A DNA stretch of 64,000 nt from assembly GCF_038595065.1 (NCBI RefSeq), contig NZ_CP152003.1:2646001-2710000 (forward strand), read 5' to 3'. Positions 9,512 through 19,167 of this stretch are shown piece after piece. The stretch's first letter is position 1; each line of letters opens with the position of its first letter. This DNA is from Sutcliffiella sp. FSL R7-0096 (lineage in GTDB: Bacteria; Bacillota; Bacilli; Bacillales; Bacillaceae_I). A program made the translations under genes and the position numbers. The notes beneath the pieces are model-generated. The model ran no database searches, was not told the DNA's origin, and was given only the letters and a program-made list of their open reading frames with translations.

Positions 9512-10357
9512 CTACCCTTTACGTGATTTCATATTGGGGCGTAACTTTCTTATACTAAGCAAAATTAAGCTGATGGAAATAATGATATACGTACAAACCA
9601 GTCCAATACCTAAGTGTGTTTCAATCCCTGTGAGAGTTTTCAGTTCCATTGCCGCTGCAGGTTCAAACAGGGCCAACATGACACCAAATGGATTAAACAT
9701 AGCGATAAAATATGGAATTGGATTGGTCTGAGGGCCAGTTGCTCCGTATTGTGAAAAGCTTATCGTGAACATGGTGATGATGGCAGTACCTGCTGCAAGA
9801 AAAAATGCTACTCCATACGTACATACCATCGCAACGATTGTTTTTCTGATCAGTGTGGAGAAGAAAACACCGATACTTCCAAGTGTAGCCATCGAAAGGA
9901 GATAAACTCCAAATGTCATAAGCAAAAGCTTTGGAGAGATACCCCCAAACAAGAACACAATGCTATATAATGGCAAGCTTGAGATGACAATCAATAATAA
10001 AAATGAAAGAGACGAGACCAGCTTGCTTACAATGATACTTGTGGAAGTCTGCTGGGTAGTCAACAAAATATTCAAGGTTTGCTTTTCTCTTTCACTACTG
10101 ATGATTCCAGCTGTGAGCCCTGGGGTCATAAAGAATATTAAGGCAAGCTGTACAAATGCCAAGATCATGAACATATTTCTACTATTTTCTGCCCGGAACA
10201 TCCCCATGGTGTTGTAACGGGTTTCCATATAGATATAAAACAATGCAATCAAGCCAAGTACTCCAAGGTAGAAGAGAATCCCAAGAAAGCTTTTGAAACT
10301 TCTGAAACGTAGCTTGAATTCCTTATTTAACATGGGGTTGATTAATTGCGCCTTCAT
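9512..10357 (-). CDS. ABC-2 type transporter permease
   Basis: A 281-residue membrane protein with about six helices, of the ABC-2 permease superfamily (NatB/GldF-like). A conserved stretch, GLTAGIISSEREKQTLNILLTTQ, near residues 85-105 matches the coupling-loop region seen in this family. It is encoded directly after the cognate ATPase, with which its start overlaps by one base, and directly before the QG-tract gene. The substrate is unknown; the gene setting suggests an export or membrane-remodelling role tied to the VWA proteins. Confidence 0.85.
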   Translation of the reverse strand: MKAQLINPMLNKEFKLRFRSFKSFLGILFYLGVLGLIALFYIYMETRYNTMGMFRAENSRNMFMILAFVQLALIFFMTPGLTAGIISSEREKQTLNILLTTQQTSTSIIVSKLVSSLSFLLLIVISSLPLYSIVFLFGGISPKLLLMTFGVYLLSMATLGSIGVFFSTLIRKTIVAMVCTYGVAFFLAAGTAIITMFTISFSQYGATGPQTNPIPYFIAMFNPFGVMLALFEPAAAMELKTLTGIETHLGIGLVCTYIIISISLILLSIRKLRPNMKSRKG

Positions 10358-11289
10358 TATTCCACACCCTTTGTAATTTCTAAGAAGATGTCTTCAAGGT
10401 TCGATTCTTCCTGGCTAAGGCTTAAAATCATGACCCCTGAATCCAATGCTTTCTTTAGTAAAGCTACTTGCTCTTCATCCGACCCCTCAAAGGAGAAAGA
10501 AATCAAGTTCTCTCTTTGCTCACTAACCTGGATATTTGAGATGCTTGGTATATCCTCGAAGTAACGAATTGCTTTTTCTAGGTCTTGAAGAATCAAGACC
10601 TTTAATACTTTATTTGCCTGCAACTGTTGATGGATTTCTTCCACCCGTCCAGTAGCGACAAGCTTCCCACCATTGATGACACCAATTTCATCACACATCT
10701 CAGCAAGTTCTGGCAGTATGTGAGAAGAAATCATGATCGTTTTACCCATGCTCTTCAGTTCTCTTAATATTTCCCTCATTTCGATTCTTGCCCTTGGATC
10801 CAGGCCGGATGCCGGCTCATCCAGAATCAAGACTTCCGGATCGTGAATCAATGCCCTTGCTAGGCATAAGCGTTGCTTCATCCCCCTTGATAAAACATCC
10901 ACATAGGCATCTTTTTTATCTGTCAGGTTCACAAGCTCCAGAAGTTGTGGAATTAGCTTCTGTCTTTCCTGTAATGGAATACCGTAGCTTGCGCCATAGA
11001 AATCCAAATATTCATCTGTTTTAAATTGGTCATATACACCGAAGAAGTCTGGCATATATCCAATGAATTTACGAACCATCTTAGGATTTTGGGTAACATC
11101 ATACCCATTTACAAAAGCGGTACCGGATGTTGGCGCGAGCAAGGTGGACAGGATGGAGAATGTAGTAGATTTTCCTGCTCCATTATGACCGACAAACCCA
11201 AAAACAGTTCCTTTTTCAACCTTCAAATTCAAGGAATCCAATGCTGTGAATTTCCCATATTTTTTTGTAAGATTAATGGTTTCTATCAT
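10357..11289 (-). CDS. ABC transporter ATP-binding protein
   Basis: A 310-residue ATPase of the NatA/CcmA type. The Walker A is GHNGAGKST at 34-42, the signature LSRGMKQRL (Arg in place of the usual Gly), and Walker B LILDEPASGLDP. A C-terminal regulatory extension of about 80 residues follows. It should energise the ABC-2 permease encoded immediately downstream. Its start overlaps the end of the 814-residue protein gene by four bases, consistent with translational coupling. Confidence 0.92.
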   Translation of the reverse strand: MIETINLTKKYGKFTALDSLNLKVEKGTVFGFVGHNGAGKSTTFSILSTLLAPTSGTAFVNGYDVTQNPKMVRKFIGYMPDFFGVYDQFKTDEYLDFYGASYGIPLQERQKLIPQLLELVNLTDKKDAYVDVLSRGMKQRLCLARALIHDPEVLILDEPASGLDPRARIEMREILRELKSMGKTIMISSHILPELAEMCDEIGVINGGKLVATGRVEEIHQQLQANKVLKVLILQDLEKAIRYFEDIPSISNIQVSEQRENLISFSFEGSDEEQVALLKKALDSGVMILSLSQEESNLEDIFLEITKGVE

Positions 11290-13730
11290 TCTTTTAACTC
11301 TCCCTCTATCTGGATTCCCGGCACTTGAATATCGCTATCCATATTATCTAATACTTTTACGGTCACGACTAAGGTCCCCTGCTCGCTAATATAATCTGCA
11401 AGATTCCCCTCTAACGTTATGGAAGCTTTATTCTCCAGTAGCTCCAGTTCTCCCTTTTTCTGATTGAGGATATAATACTCCTGATTGCTGTTTCTAGTAC
11501 GTAATTTAACTTTCACTTCATTGATTGTATCCGTTGATCGATCTATCATCTCTGGCAGGTTATAGGTAAAATCATATGTCCCCGGGGCTAAGTATACATA
11601 GGGCTCGCCGAAATCGAGTCCGTTGTGATGAATCATGCCTGAAGCACTTTCTGAGACTGCTAAACTTGGTAAAAGATGTTCTTCTGTAAAGCTGAAGCTT
11701 CCTCCACCGGCGTTGTTAATCTCAATAGGAAGCACTACCAGGTTGGAGGCATTGGATTTTGCTGACTTCCCATCCACTTTCGCTTCCATCAAACCTTCTG
11801 TTACGTATCCCACGATAATTGGTTGATCTTCCATTAGAAAAATGTCTTTGCGATTTAATAAAAGATCCAACATCTGAAATCTCTTATACTCTTCCAGTTC
11901 ATGTTTTTCTATCTGATTCGTTCCTGGACCATGATGATAATAGCTTGTGAAATTCGGAAATGCTTTTGACGCAGACGCATTATTAGGGGAAGTTATAGCA
12001 TTAGCAATATTCCCACCTGATAATTCATACTCAACATTTATCGTTTCTCCTGCCTTGATATCACCAAGTGGTTCGGCATTTCTTCCTGATAATAGAAACG
12101 CATCTTTAAGTTCATATTTCATCTGATTAGATACCATCCCGGATACCTTTCCATTGTTCACGGACACCTCATACTCTATTTTACCTACCTGCATGTCTGA
12201 TACATTACCAAGACTTGTACGGGTAGACCAATATTCCACATCATTGAACGTTATATTCGTCCCTTTGGATGTGGAATTAATAAATGCATACTTTCTCATG
12301 ATGTCAAAATTATCATTATATCCATACATCACCGGAAAGAGTGTAGCGTGATTGTTCGTTTCCATCTTATAGTCGCCACCACTGTTAGTTAATATGCTAG
12401 CGACTCCATAGCCACTGACAGTTTCCGTTTGATTATCCAGCATCAGAATACTTGCTTCATTCACTTGTGTTCCGGAAATTCTGTCCTTTGCACCGATTCC
12501 AAATATCGCAATGCTCGTGAAAATGGCAGCTGCGGGAATGATCCACCAAGCTTGCTCTCGCTTGTCGGTCCTTTTCAGGATAAAATAAAGAACAGGTATC
12601 AATAGAATCAGATAGATGATAAATGCACCAATCAACAACGGCACCGAAACAATGGATCCAGGGAACGCTTCTCCAATTGGGCTGAGTTGATGCGACAGTT
12701 CCTCCATAGCAGGAGCCTTGTAATAGTTCGGTGTTTTCGTCGTAGCCTTCTGAAGCACACTTGACCACCATGTATTACCCTCTTGCCATTCCCCCCATAA
12801 CGGAGAAGATAAATTACCAGTTATCTGCGTTACAGTTCCAGTCCCCACTTTGGAAAGTAGGGTAATCGGAATATCTTTATCCTTTGTGATCGCCACAGCA
12901 TTTTCTTGTAATAAATCCCCAGTAAAAATCGAAAAATCTGGAAAACTACTTTCTTGGTTCAATTTAGAGATGGTGGTTTCGTTCTTAGGTGCCAACAAAA
13001 GTAAATCTTGAAGTTCCCCAAGATCCTGGGCTATTCCAACTTTCGTATCATACATTAATGATCCGCCATTGTGGACCCAATCCTTTATTGCCTGTTGCTG
13101 CACAGAGGTCAAAGTCGACAATGGAAAATCATGTACCAATATTACATCAAACATCTCAAGGCCAAATGACTCATTTGAAATATTTTCGTTATCTATGTTT
13201 AAAAGCTCCATACTTTCAGATTGATATTTAAATAGTTTCAAAAAGTTCACGGCGTCATGGTTGTTACTCAGAACTCCCAGTACTACACGGTTGTCACCAA
13301 TATATCTAGGTTGCGAATTGGCATTACCCGAAAGCTTGATTTCTTTGCCTTTATCTACGCCACCTTCAAAGAAACTGACAAAATTATTTCTGGTACCTGA
13401 GTAACCACCATAAGTATAATGGTCGGAAGTCCCTTTAACTGAAAGCTCTACCGTTTTTGAGGCTCCTGCTTCCAATTCAATGGGAATGACATAACTTCCA
13501 GCCATATTATATGTAGGACTTGAAAAAACAACAATATCCCCTTTTATTGCGTCACCCTTGTTCATCACTTCAATTCTGATTGGATGACCCTTCCCCATTT
13601 GGACTTTATTGTCCACTCCATATTCTACTTTTACTTCTAGATTTGCTGCTGCTTCTGTTAAAGTCGGAAACATGAATAGACTCAAACAAACCAGCAACAA
13701 GCAGTATTTCCATATCGCCTTTGCTCTCAC
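11286..13730 (-). CDS. large secreted/membrane protein heading the VWA operon
   Basis: An 814-residue protein starting at GTG with an AGGGGG ribosome site. A cleavable-type signal peptide (residues 1 to about 27, ending TEAAA) precedes an all-beta-looking region and a region like a glutamine-amidotransferase fold (VILVHDFPLS...VHNGGSLMYD). Two membrane helices follow (about 360-380 and 393-411), then a second long extracytoplasmic region. No enzyme motif is visible. Proteins of this layout accompany ABC-2 transporters in Bacillales. It is the first gene of the operon; a run of T/A-rich sequence upstream (13741-13800) must carry the promoter, but no strong consensus is visible. Confidence 0.7.
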   Translation of the reverse strand: MRAKAIWKYCLLLVCLSLFMFPTLTEAAANLEVKVEYGVDNKVQMGKGHPIRIEVMNKGDAIKGDIVVFSSPTYNMAGSYVIPIELEAGASKTVELSVKGTSDHYTYGGYSGTRNNFVSFFEGGVDKGKEIKLSGNANSQPRYIGDNRVVLGVLSNNHDAVNFLKLFKYQSESMELLNIDNENISNESFGLEMFDVILVHDFPLSTLTSVQQQAIKDWVHNGGSLMYDTKVGIAQDLGELQDLLLLAPKNETTISKLNQESSFPDFSIFTGDLLQENAVAITKDKDIPITLLSKVGTGTVTQITGNLSSPLWGEWQEGNTWWSSVLQKATTKTPNYYKAPAMEELSHQLSPIGEAFPGSIVSVPLLIGAFIIYLILLIPVLYFILKRTDKREQAWWIIPAAAIFTSIAIFGIGAKDRISGTQVNEASILMLDNQTETVSGYGVASILTNSGGDYKMETNNHATLFPVMYGYNDNFDIMRKYAFINSTSKGTNITFNDVEYWSTRTSLGNVSDMQVGKIEYEVSVNNGKVSGMVSNQMKYELKDAFLLSGRNAEPLGDIKAGETINVEYELSGGNIANAITSPNNASASKAFPNFTSYYHHGPGTNQIEKHELEEYKRFQMLDLLLNRKDIFLMEDQPIIVGYVTEGLMEAKVDGKSAKSNASNLVVLPIEINNAGGGSFSFTEEHLLPSLAVSESASGMIHHNGLDFGEPYVYLAPGTYDFTYNLPEMIDRSTDTINEVKVKLRTRNSNQEYYILNQKKGELELLENKASITLEGNLADYISEQGTLVVTVKVLDNMDSDIQVPGIQIEGELKE

Positions 13731-13819
13731 TTTTTCTTCCCCCTATGTGTATACTGTCTCTCTTTTTATCTAACTATATCTAAGACGTACACCCACAGGA
13801 AAAAGTTTCAAGTGCAATA

Positions 13820-13846
13820 AAAAAAGGGAGCTTTTTTCTCCCTTTA
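13820..13846 (-). terminator. terminator after gerC
   Basis: The stem AAAGGGAG/CTCCCTTT closes on a T-rich loop and is followed on the minus strand by a T run. It overlaps the last codon of gerC and separates the germination operon from the VWA operon. Confidence 0.7.
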
Positions 13847-14968
13847 GTCCATTACACCTGTTCGTAGAATCTCCACATCAAGTTTTATATCATAATCAGC
13901 CTGTTTATATAAATCTCTCCATTTTTTTTTACTAAACGCCTTATATCCTACTTCTGCACGATAAATATTCCCAAAGCCAACTGGATCCGCCCCTAGATCC
14001 CTGCTTTGAATGATTACTTCCTTGAGTTTCTTCTCCATCTCCAAACTTATTGCCTCTTCTAATTTTTTTAGTGCTTCAGGGTTTCCTAAGTCGTAATCCA
14101 CCGTTATTTCTTGCATCCTCGTTACAACTTTGGCGTTTATTTTAAATGAGGGCCTTTCTTTTCCTAATAGCTTTATATGTGTCTTACTTCTAAGTTGGTC
14201 TAAAGAAACATATATTTCATCTTCGGTCTTATTGTTTTTACTCATTATATGCTTTTCAACCTGTTCTTTTGGTAGTACTATTTCTACACTTCCCGCCTCA
14301 AAATGGCCCAGCAGTAATTTTAAATAGAATGCAGATTTTGTATCTATCTCTCCTATTACCTGGTCATCCTTAAAAAGTGCCATCCCATCAATTACAATGG
14401 TGTCTTCCGTAAAATTAAGCAATGGGAGAACCGGATCACGACCCTCGCTGTAATAGCACTGCATAAATTCATGTAAGGTAGGCGAAATCAGAGAATCTGC
14501 CTCCACATTTTGTCCTATAAGATTATAAAGATATGTACCAGCATTTGTGATATCACTTGACTGTTGCGAAAGGGATAGAAGATCATGAGCAGGTATGTTG
14601 CTTACAGCTAAATATGACATTGTTCCCACCTCTGCGTCACGGGAAAGTGTATCAATGACGGAAATGATACCTTCTTCGGCAAGTTCCCTCCCATAGATAG
14701 CCACCCTCAACTGACCGGAAACGAGCTTCCTGCTTGACGAAAGGTTCTCCTTGTGGCGGATGCCTTTACTTGTATTAGCCAAAGAAGTGACCATTTTAGT
14801 GTTATTTGGATGGAGGGGGTCAAATTCATAATAAACAATCGAGCCCATCAACTTATCTTCGACTTGATCATACCCAACTGCAGTTATAAGACCTAATTCT
14901 TCCAATTGCTTTTGTGAGGCACATCCACAAAGAAGGATAATGGTTATACTCCATACAATATATTTCAT
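13844..14968 (-). CDS. Ger(x)C family spore germination lipoprotein
   Basis: A 374-residue lipoprotein. The signal peptide ends in a lipobox LCGC with the lipidated Cys at 16, followed by the GerC start motif (LGLITAVGYDQ). GerC subunits sit on the outer face of the spore inner membrane and form the nutrient receptor with the GerA and GerB subunits. It is the third gene of the operon and overlaps gerB by four bases (ATGA). Length and features are normal; the germinant cannot be predicted. It was expected to be made in the forespore under sigma-G, but no clear promoter was found. Confidence 0.92.
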   Translation of the reverse strand: MKYIVWSITIILLCGCASQKQLEELGLITAVGYDQVEDKLMGSIVYYEFDPLHPNNTKMVTSLANTSKGIRHKENLSSSRKLVSGQLRVAIYGRELAEEGIISVIDTLSRDAEVGTMSYLAVSNIPAHDLLSLSQQSSDITNAGTYLYNLIGQNVEADSLISPTLHEFMQCYYSEGRDPVLPLLNFTEDTIVIDGMALFKDDQVIGEIDTKSAFYLKLLLGHFEAGSVEIVLPKEQVEKHIMSKNNKTEDEIYVSLDQLRSKTHIKLLGKERPSFKINAKVVTRMQEITVDYDLGNPEALKKLEEAISLEMEKKLKEVIIQSRDLGADPVGFGNIYRAEVGYKAFSKKKWRDLYKQADYDIKLDVEILRTGVMD

Positions 14969-16086
14969 GCATTCCCACTCCTTGTTTTAAGGCGGTTCCT
15001 GATGAAGACGATTACGCAAAGAATTGGCGTATATAAGAATATGGCATATAATCCATACCAACCCACCATATCTACCAGTTCATTAATATTAGCTCTTTTT
15101 TTAAAGAAGAAACTACAGCTAAAAACCAAACCACTGATGAAAAGCACAAAAAACTTTTGTTTAAGATGAAAGATCCTCTTTAGACCTTTTGATGCAGCCC
15201 ATAACATAAACAATGTATTGGGGAGGATAATGACCAACCATAAGGAAACCGCCAGAAATTCAAATCTTTCCAAGTTAGGAAACTGCACAATTTTAAATAA
15301 TGATAAAGTGGCCCAGATAGTCTTCTCTAATTGCTCTCCACTATAATAACCAATCGCAACAAAAGTTACGGCAAAGAGAAGCAAAAATGTAAAAAACACC
15401 CCAAATTGAGCATAAAATTGAACTTTCTCCTTATTTCTTATGTAAGGATAGGTAAAATACAGCATTTCAAGTCCAAGTACTGTAAAGGAAGTTTTTAATG
15501 CCCCATTTAAAAGTTCGTTCGGTGTAGCCTCCATTACAGGAAGAAAGTTGCTCCAATCCATGTACCGAACAGGGACCACAAGCATGAGCACTAGCCATAT
15601 AGTCAGAAAAAAACCCAAAAAACTTACTCCGACAATTGTTCTAATTCCTCCAAATACACCATAGATGGAAATCAACAGAAGGAGTGATATGATTGCCCAT
15701 GTTTCCAAGTCCGGAAAAACCCAAGCTTGAACAATTTCTGTATAATTCAAAAGGATGGACAACAAACCCCCGATTATATAAACAATAATAATCAGGTTTA
15801 AAAACGTTCCGATTATTTTCCCGAATATTTCATTGTGTATCTGAAACAGATCCATGTCATTAAAAGAATGCAAGATATAGCACATTGCTGAAACGACAAG
15901 TGCCATTCCAAAATAGCTAATGAGGATAGAAATCCAAGCATCCTGCTTGGATTCCATAAAAATGATACGCTGCACACCCGCTATTCCCACACCGGTCTGA
16001 TTCGTGTGAACAATGAAAAATACCAAAAAAGCAGAAAACATCATTTTTTTATTTATGTGGTCTTTCATGGATCCCACCTTATTCAT
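14965..16086 (-). CDS. GerB-type spore germination permease
   Basis: A 373-residue integral membrane protein with about ten helices, of the GerAB/spore-permease family related to APC amino acid transporters. The TGVGIAGVQRIIF stretch in the first helix region is typical. In germinant receptors this subunit carries the nutrient binding site in the inner spore membrane. It overlaps gerA by eight bases and gerC by four, so the three subunits are co-translated. Confidence 0.92.
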   Translation of the reverse strand: MNKVGSMKDHINKKMMFSAFLVFFIVHTNQTGVGIAGVQRIIFMESKQDAWISILISYFGMALVVSAMCYILHSFNDMDLFQIHNEIFGKIIGTFLNLIIIVYIIGGLLSILLNYTEIVQAWVFPDLETWAIISLLLLISIYGVFGGIRTIVGVSFLGFFLTIWLVLMLVVPVRYMDWSNFLPVMEATPNELLNGALKTSFTVLGLEMLYFTYPYIRNKEKVQFYAQFGVFFTFLLLFAVTFVAIGYYSGEQLEKTIWATLSLFKIVQFPNLERFEFLAVSLWLVIILPNTLFMLWAASKGLKRIFHLKQKFFVLFISGLVFSCSFFFKKRANINELVDMVGWYGLYAIFLYTPILCVIVFIRNRLKTRSGNA

Positions 16087-17578
16087 CTATGTCTTTTGTT
16101 GCGCTTTTCTTAATTAAAAAAAAGCTTTCCTTCTTAGGATTCGACCTGATTAAGTTCACTGGCACACGTAATATGGTGTTTGCAGCATTCTTAAGATCCA
16201 ATGGATAGACAGGTTGCAAATAAGGTTTCCCGACACTCGTTAGTCGGATTAAATGAATGAGAAGAAAACAAAGCCCAAAACTTATACCAACCCCACCCCA
16301 GATACCTGCAAGGATTAGTATCGGAAAACGGGTAATCCTTACTGCTGTCCCCATCAGATAGCTCGGAGCCGTAAAAGAACCAAGGGCACTTAATGCAACG
16401 ACAATGATTAGGATATTGCTGGTGAATCCTGCTTCGACTGCAGCTTGTCCCAAGACAATACCTCCAACTATACCCATTGTCTGACCGACCTTTGTAGGTA
16501 GCCTTGCTCCAGCTTCGCGCAGTAATTCAATCATCACTTCAAGCAACAAAGCTTCTAAGATGGGGGTAAATGGCACTTTTGAACGTGATTCCCCAAGTGA
16601 CACCAATAATGTAGAAGGTATCATCTCATAATGATAAGTGATGATGGCAACATAGGCAGGGGTTAGGATAACAGACAGAAACATGGTTACATACCGTAAA
16701 AATCTTATAAAGCTTCCCATATTCCAACGCATATAAACGTCTTCTGTGGATTCAAAAAAGTTAAAAAGGGATGCGGGTCCCAATAGAACCATAGGGCTTC
16801 TATCTACAAAAACGGCAACCATTCCCCTTTCCACACTGTAGGTCACCCTATCTGGGAGTTCTGTTTGAACAAATTGAGGAAAGATAGAATAGCTGTTATC
16901 TTCTATCAGTTGCGCCAATACAGAAGTATCCAAGATATCGTCCACCTCAAGAGAATTAATCTTTTCCTTGATTGATTGGACTATTTCCTTGTCTGCCATT
17001 TCTTTCAAGTAGACAACCCTAATCTCGGTTTCATTTCTTTTGCCGACACCCAGCTTGTCTGTGCAAAGATCCTCTGATAAGATATTTTGCCTTATGATAC
17101 TTATATTAGTACTAAGGGATTCTGTAAAAGAAATCTTCGGTCCGAAGACAAGCGATTCTGTTTCCGCCTTTTCGAGGCTCCGTTCCACTTTCTTTGCCAC
17201 ATCTATTAGAATGCCCTTTTCGGCACCTGGGCTGAATATAAACAAATGGCCATCTAGGAGGTTATTTACTATTTCACTTTTTTCATTCGTCAAAACCGAT
17301 TGTGTAGAAGGTAGTTTATAAATAAATTCATCCAGTAGTATGATTTCCTCTTCAGGATACTCGAGAAATGCAGATAAAATGGAAGTATTCAATGTTTGGA
17401 AGTCCACGAGGTTCTTCAAGTAAATAAAAAGAAAAGGAGACTCCTTTCTCTTCAATTCGTAAAAGTGAAGATCTGGACTATTCTGGAAGGTTTTAATAAG
17501 GTAGTCTTTAAGCTCTTCTATATTATAGGTGGAAAGACTTTTTTCCTTCACCACCAACACCCTTCCATTTTCCGCCAT
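16079..17578 (-). CDS. GerA-type spore germination receptor subunit
   Basis: A 499-residue GerA subunit. A soluble N-terminal half (about 1-290) contains the conserved DLCTDKLGVGKR and VERGMVAVFVDRSPM segments, and the membrane half carries the PTKVGQTMGIVGGIVLGQAAV signature region. GerA subunits assemble as pentameric ion channels that open when the receptor senses a nutrient. The ATG chosen has no good ribosome site (preceded by CTACTACTTA). GTG codons eight and nine residues downstream are preceded by GGAAGG and may be the true start (17554 or 17551). Confidence 0.9.
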   Translation of the reverse strand: MAENGRVLVVKEKSLSTYNIEELKDYLIKTFQNSPDLHFYELKRKESPFLFIYLKNLVDFQTLNTSILSAFLEYPEEEIILLDEFIYKLPSTQSVLTNEKSEIVNNLLDGHLFIFSPGAEKGILIDVAKKVERSLEKAETESLVFGPKISFTESLSTNISIIRQNILSEDLCTDKLGVGKRNETEIRVVYLKEMADKEIVQSIKEKINSLEVDDILDTSVLAQLIEDNSYSIFPQFVQTELPDRVTYSVERGMVAVFVDRSPMVLLGPASLFNFFESTEDVYMRWNMGSFIRFLRYVTMFLSVILTPAYVAIITYHYEMIPSTLLVSLGESRSKVPFTPILEALLLEVMIELLREAGARLPTKVGQTMGIVGGIVLGQAAVEAGFTSNILIIVVALSALGSFTAPSYLMGTAVRITRFPILILAGIWGGVGISFGLCFLLIHLIRLTSVGKPYLQPVYPLDLKNAANTILRVPVNLIRSNPKKESFFLIKKSATKDIDE

Positions 17579-17644
17579 TAAGTAGTAGGGTGACCAATCT
17601 TACGTATTTTATGAATGGTTGTGAAGCAAAATTAAAGCCCTTCT

Positions 17645-18631
17645 CTATAAGTTCTGATTATTGTTTTTGACAAGTTCCTCGGTCAACACTTCCATGACAC
17701 GGTTAATAAATGCAGTGTAGTTGAATTTCATGGCTATTCTATGGATTGGATACTCCGCCAATTGTACAAAATTCCGAAAATCTCCGATGGTTTGACCGAA
17801 TGCAGCACCACCCGAAGTTACAATTCTTACCGGTTTTATTTCATACTGTATTTCTTCCTCATTAAATACTCCCCATAGAGTTACCACATCATGTAATGGC
17901 GCTCCTGGTATGGTCGGTATCTGCGATTTATAAAATTGCCAATAATAATCCATCATCGGTTTGATGATCATTCCTAAGGGATTATTTTTTTCTCTATTAA
18001 TTTTATCGATATAATTAACCATGTCTGTTGTTAAAATAGCTTGCTGTGTTACATTTAGAGGAAAGATAGTCAGTTTTTGTGCATAATTGAACACAATATT
18101 TGCCGCATACGGGTCCCCAAAAATGTTCGCTTCTGCAACTGGTGTTACGTTCCCTGGAAAATTGAACGTACCACCCATGACGAAAATCTCTTTTACCTTT
18201 GCAACCGTCTCAGGATAGAGGATGAAGGAGGTTGCCAGTGATGTCAATCTACCTACACATACAATAGTTATTTCACCTTCATATTTTTCTATAAGGTCAT
18301 AGATCTGATGGAAGTTTTCAAAGACATTATCCGCCTCTTCAAAGTCCTCCGCTAGTACATAGCCCCCAAACCCTTCCGGCCCATGAACCTCAGGATAATA
18401 GATTGGCGGATCACCTATCATAGACCTTTCCGCTCCACCAATAAGTGGAATATCATACCTTCCTGTATTTCTCTGAATATAACGGGCATTCCTTATCGCG
18501 GTTCTTTTATCTACATTTCCATATTCTGCGACAACTCCAACAATATCCACATTCTTTTCATTGTACGCATAAATGATAGCCATTATATCGTCTATCCCGA
18601 AGTCAGCAAACAAAAGGATTTTTCTAGTCAT
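17645..18631 (-). CDS. inosine-uridine preferring nucleoside hydrolase family protein
   Basis: A 328-residue nucleoside hydrolase, splitting the N-glycosidic bond of nucleosides to free base and ribose. The calcium-binding N-terminal motif appears as DFGIDD at 10-15, where most members have DTDPGxDD, so the first part of the site is shortened. The later motif NIFGDPYAANIVF and the C-terminal His/Asp of PGAPLHDVVTLW are present. It ends 66 bases before gerA on the same strand. A nucleoside hydrolase beside a germination receptor is suggestive, since inosine is a common germinant, but nothing else ties them together. The changed motif leaves specificity open. Confidence 0.82.
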   Translation of the reverse strand: MTRKILLFADFGIDDIMAIIYAYNEKNVDIVGVVAEYGNVDKRTAIRNARYIQRNTGRYDIPLIGGAERSMIGDPPIYYPEVHGPEGFGGYVLAEDFEEADNVFENFHQIYDLIEKYEGEITIVCVGRLTSLATSFILYPETVAKVKEIFVMGGTFNFPGNVTPVAEANIFGDPYAANIVFNYAQKLTIFPLNVTQQAILTTDMVNYIDKINREKNNPLGMIIKPMMDYYWQFYKSQIPTIPGAPLHDVVTLWGVFNEEEIQYEIKPVRIVTSGGAAFGQTIGDFRNFVQLAEYPIHRIAMKFNYTAFINRVMEVLTEELVKNNNQNL

Positions 18632-18758
18632 TTACATCCAACCTTCTTTCCGTACTACAATTTTTGATTCACGTTAGACAAACCAAGACAAACATACAGG
18701 CAAGTACGTAAACAAACGAATAGTCTAATATTGATTAATAGGATAGGAGGAAGGAAAT

Positions 18759-19022
18759 ATGTCACAAATTTATCATCAATGTTGCCGCTATCAGGGACAA
18801 ATGGTAACAGTCAGATGTCGGGACGGCGCTTCTCATCACGGGAGAATCGTAAGAGTATCACCTAGTCATGTTTACATCCAACCAACAGGGAGAAATAGGT
18901 TTGGTGGATTTGGAATGGGATATTGGGGTGGTAGATATTACGGTGGTTACGGATACAACCCAGTAGCAGTTCCTCTAGCATTTGTCACCGGTGTCGTTTT
19001 AGGAGGACTTTTATTCTGGTAA
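18759..19022 (+). CDS. small Gly/Tyr-rich protein of unknown function
   Basis: An 87-residue protein with a good ribosome site (AGGAGG, eight bases before ATG). Residues 1-42 form a compact segment with two adjacent Cys (CCRY) and a beta-like pattern (MVTVRCRDGASHHGRIVRV). Residues 43-66 are rich in Gly, Tyr and Trp (GGRYYGGYGYNP). The end is a hydrophobic helix (VPLAFVTGVVLGGLLFW). The mix recalls small spore-coat or spore-membrane proteins of Bacillaceae, but no family is recognised. It is divergent from the nucleoside hydrolase gene. Confidence 0.65.
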   Translation: MSQIYHQCCRYQGQMVTVRCRDGASHHGRIVRVSPSHVYIQPTGRNRFGGFGMGYWGGRYYGGYGYNPVAVPLAFVTGVVLGGLLFW

Positions 19023-19167
19023 GACCTTCACACTCTTGCCGGTAAATTGTCGATGTTACGGCTCTTTACCGGTGTATTTTCGATTCTTGTTCACAATAGT
19101 GTTAAAACGATTTTGCATCCATATGTTATATTATATAGGTACAGTTTATGTGAACGAGGTGTTAAAT

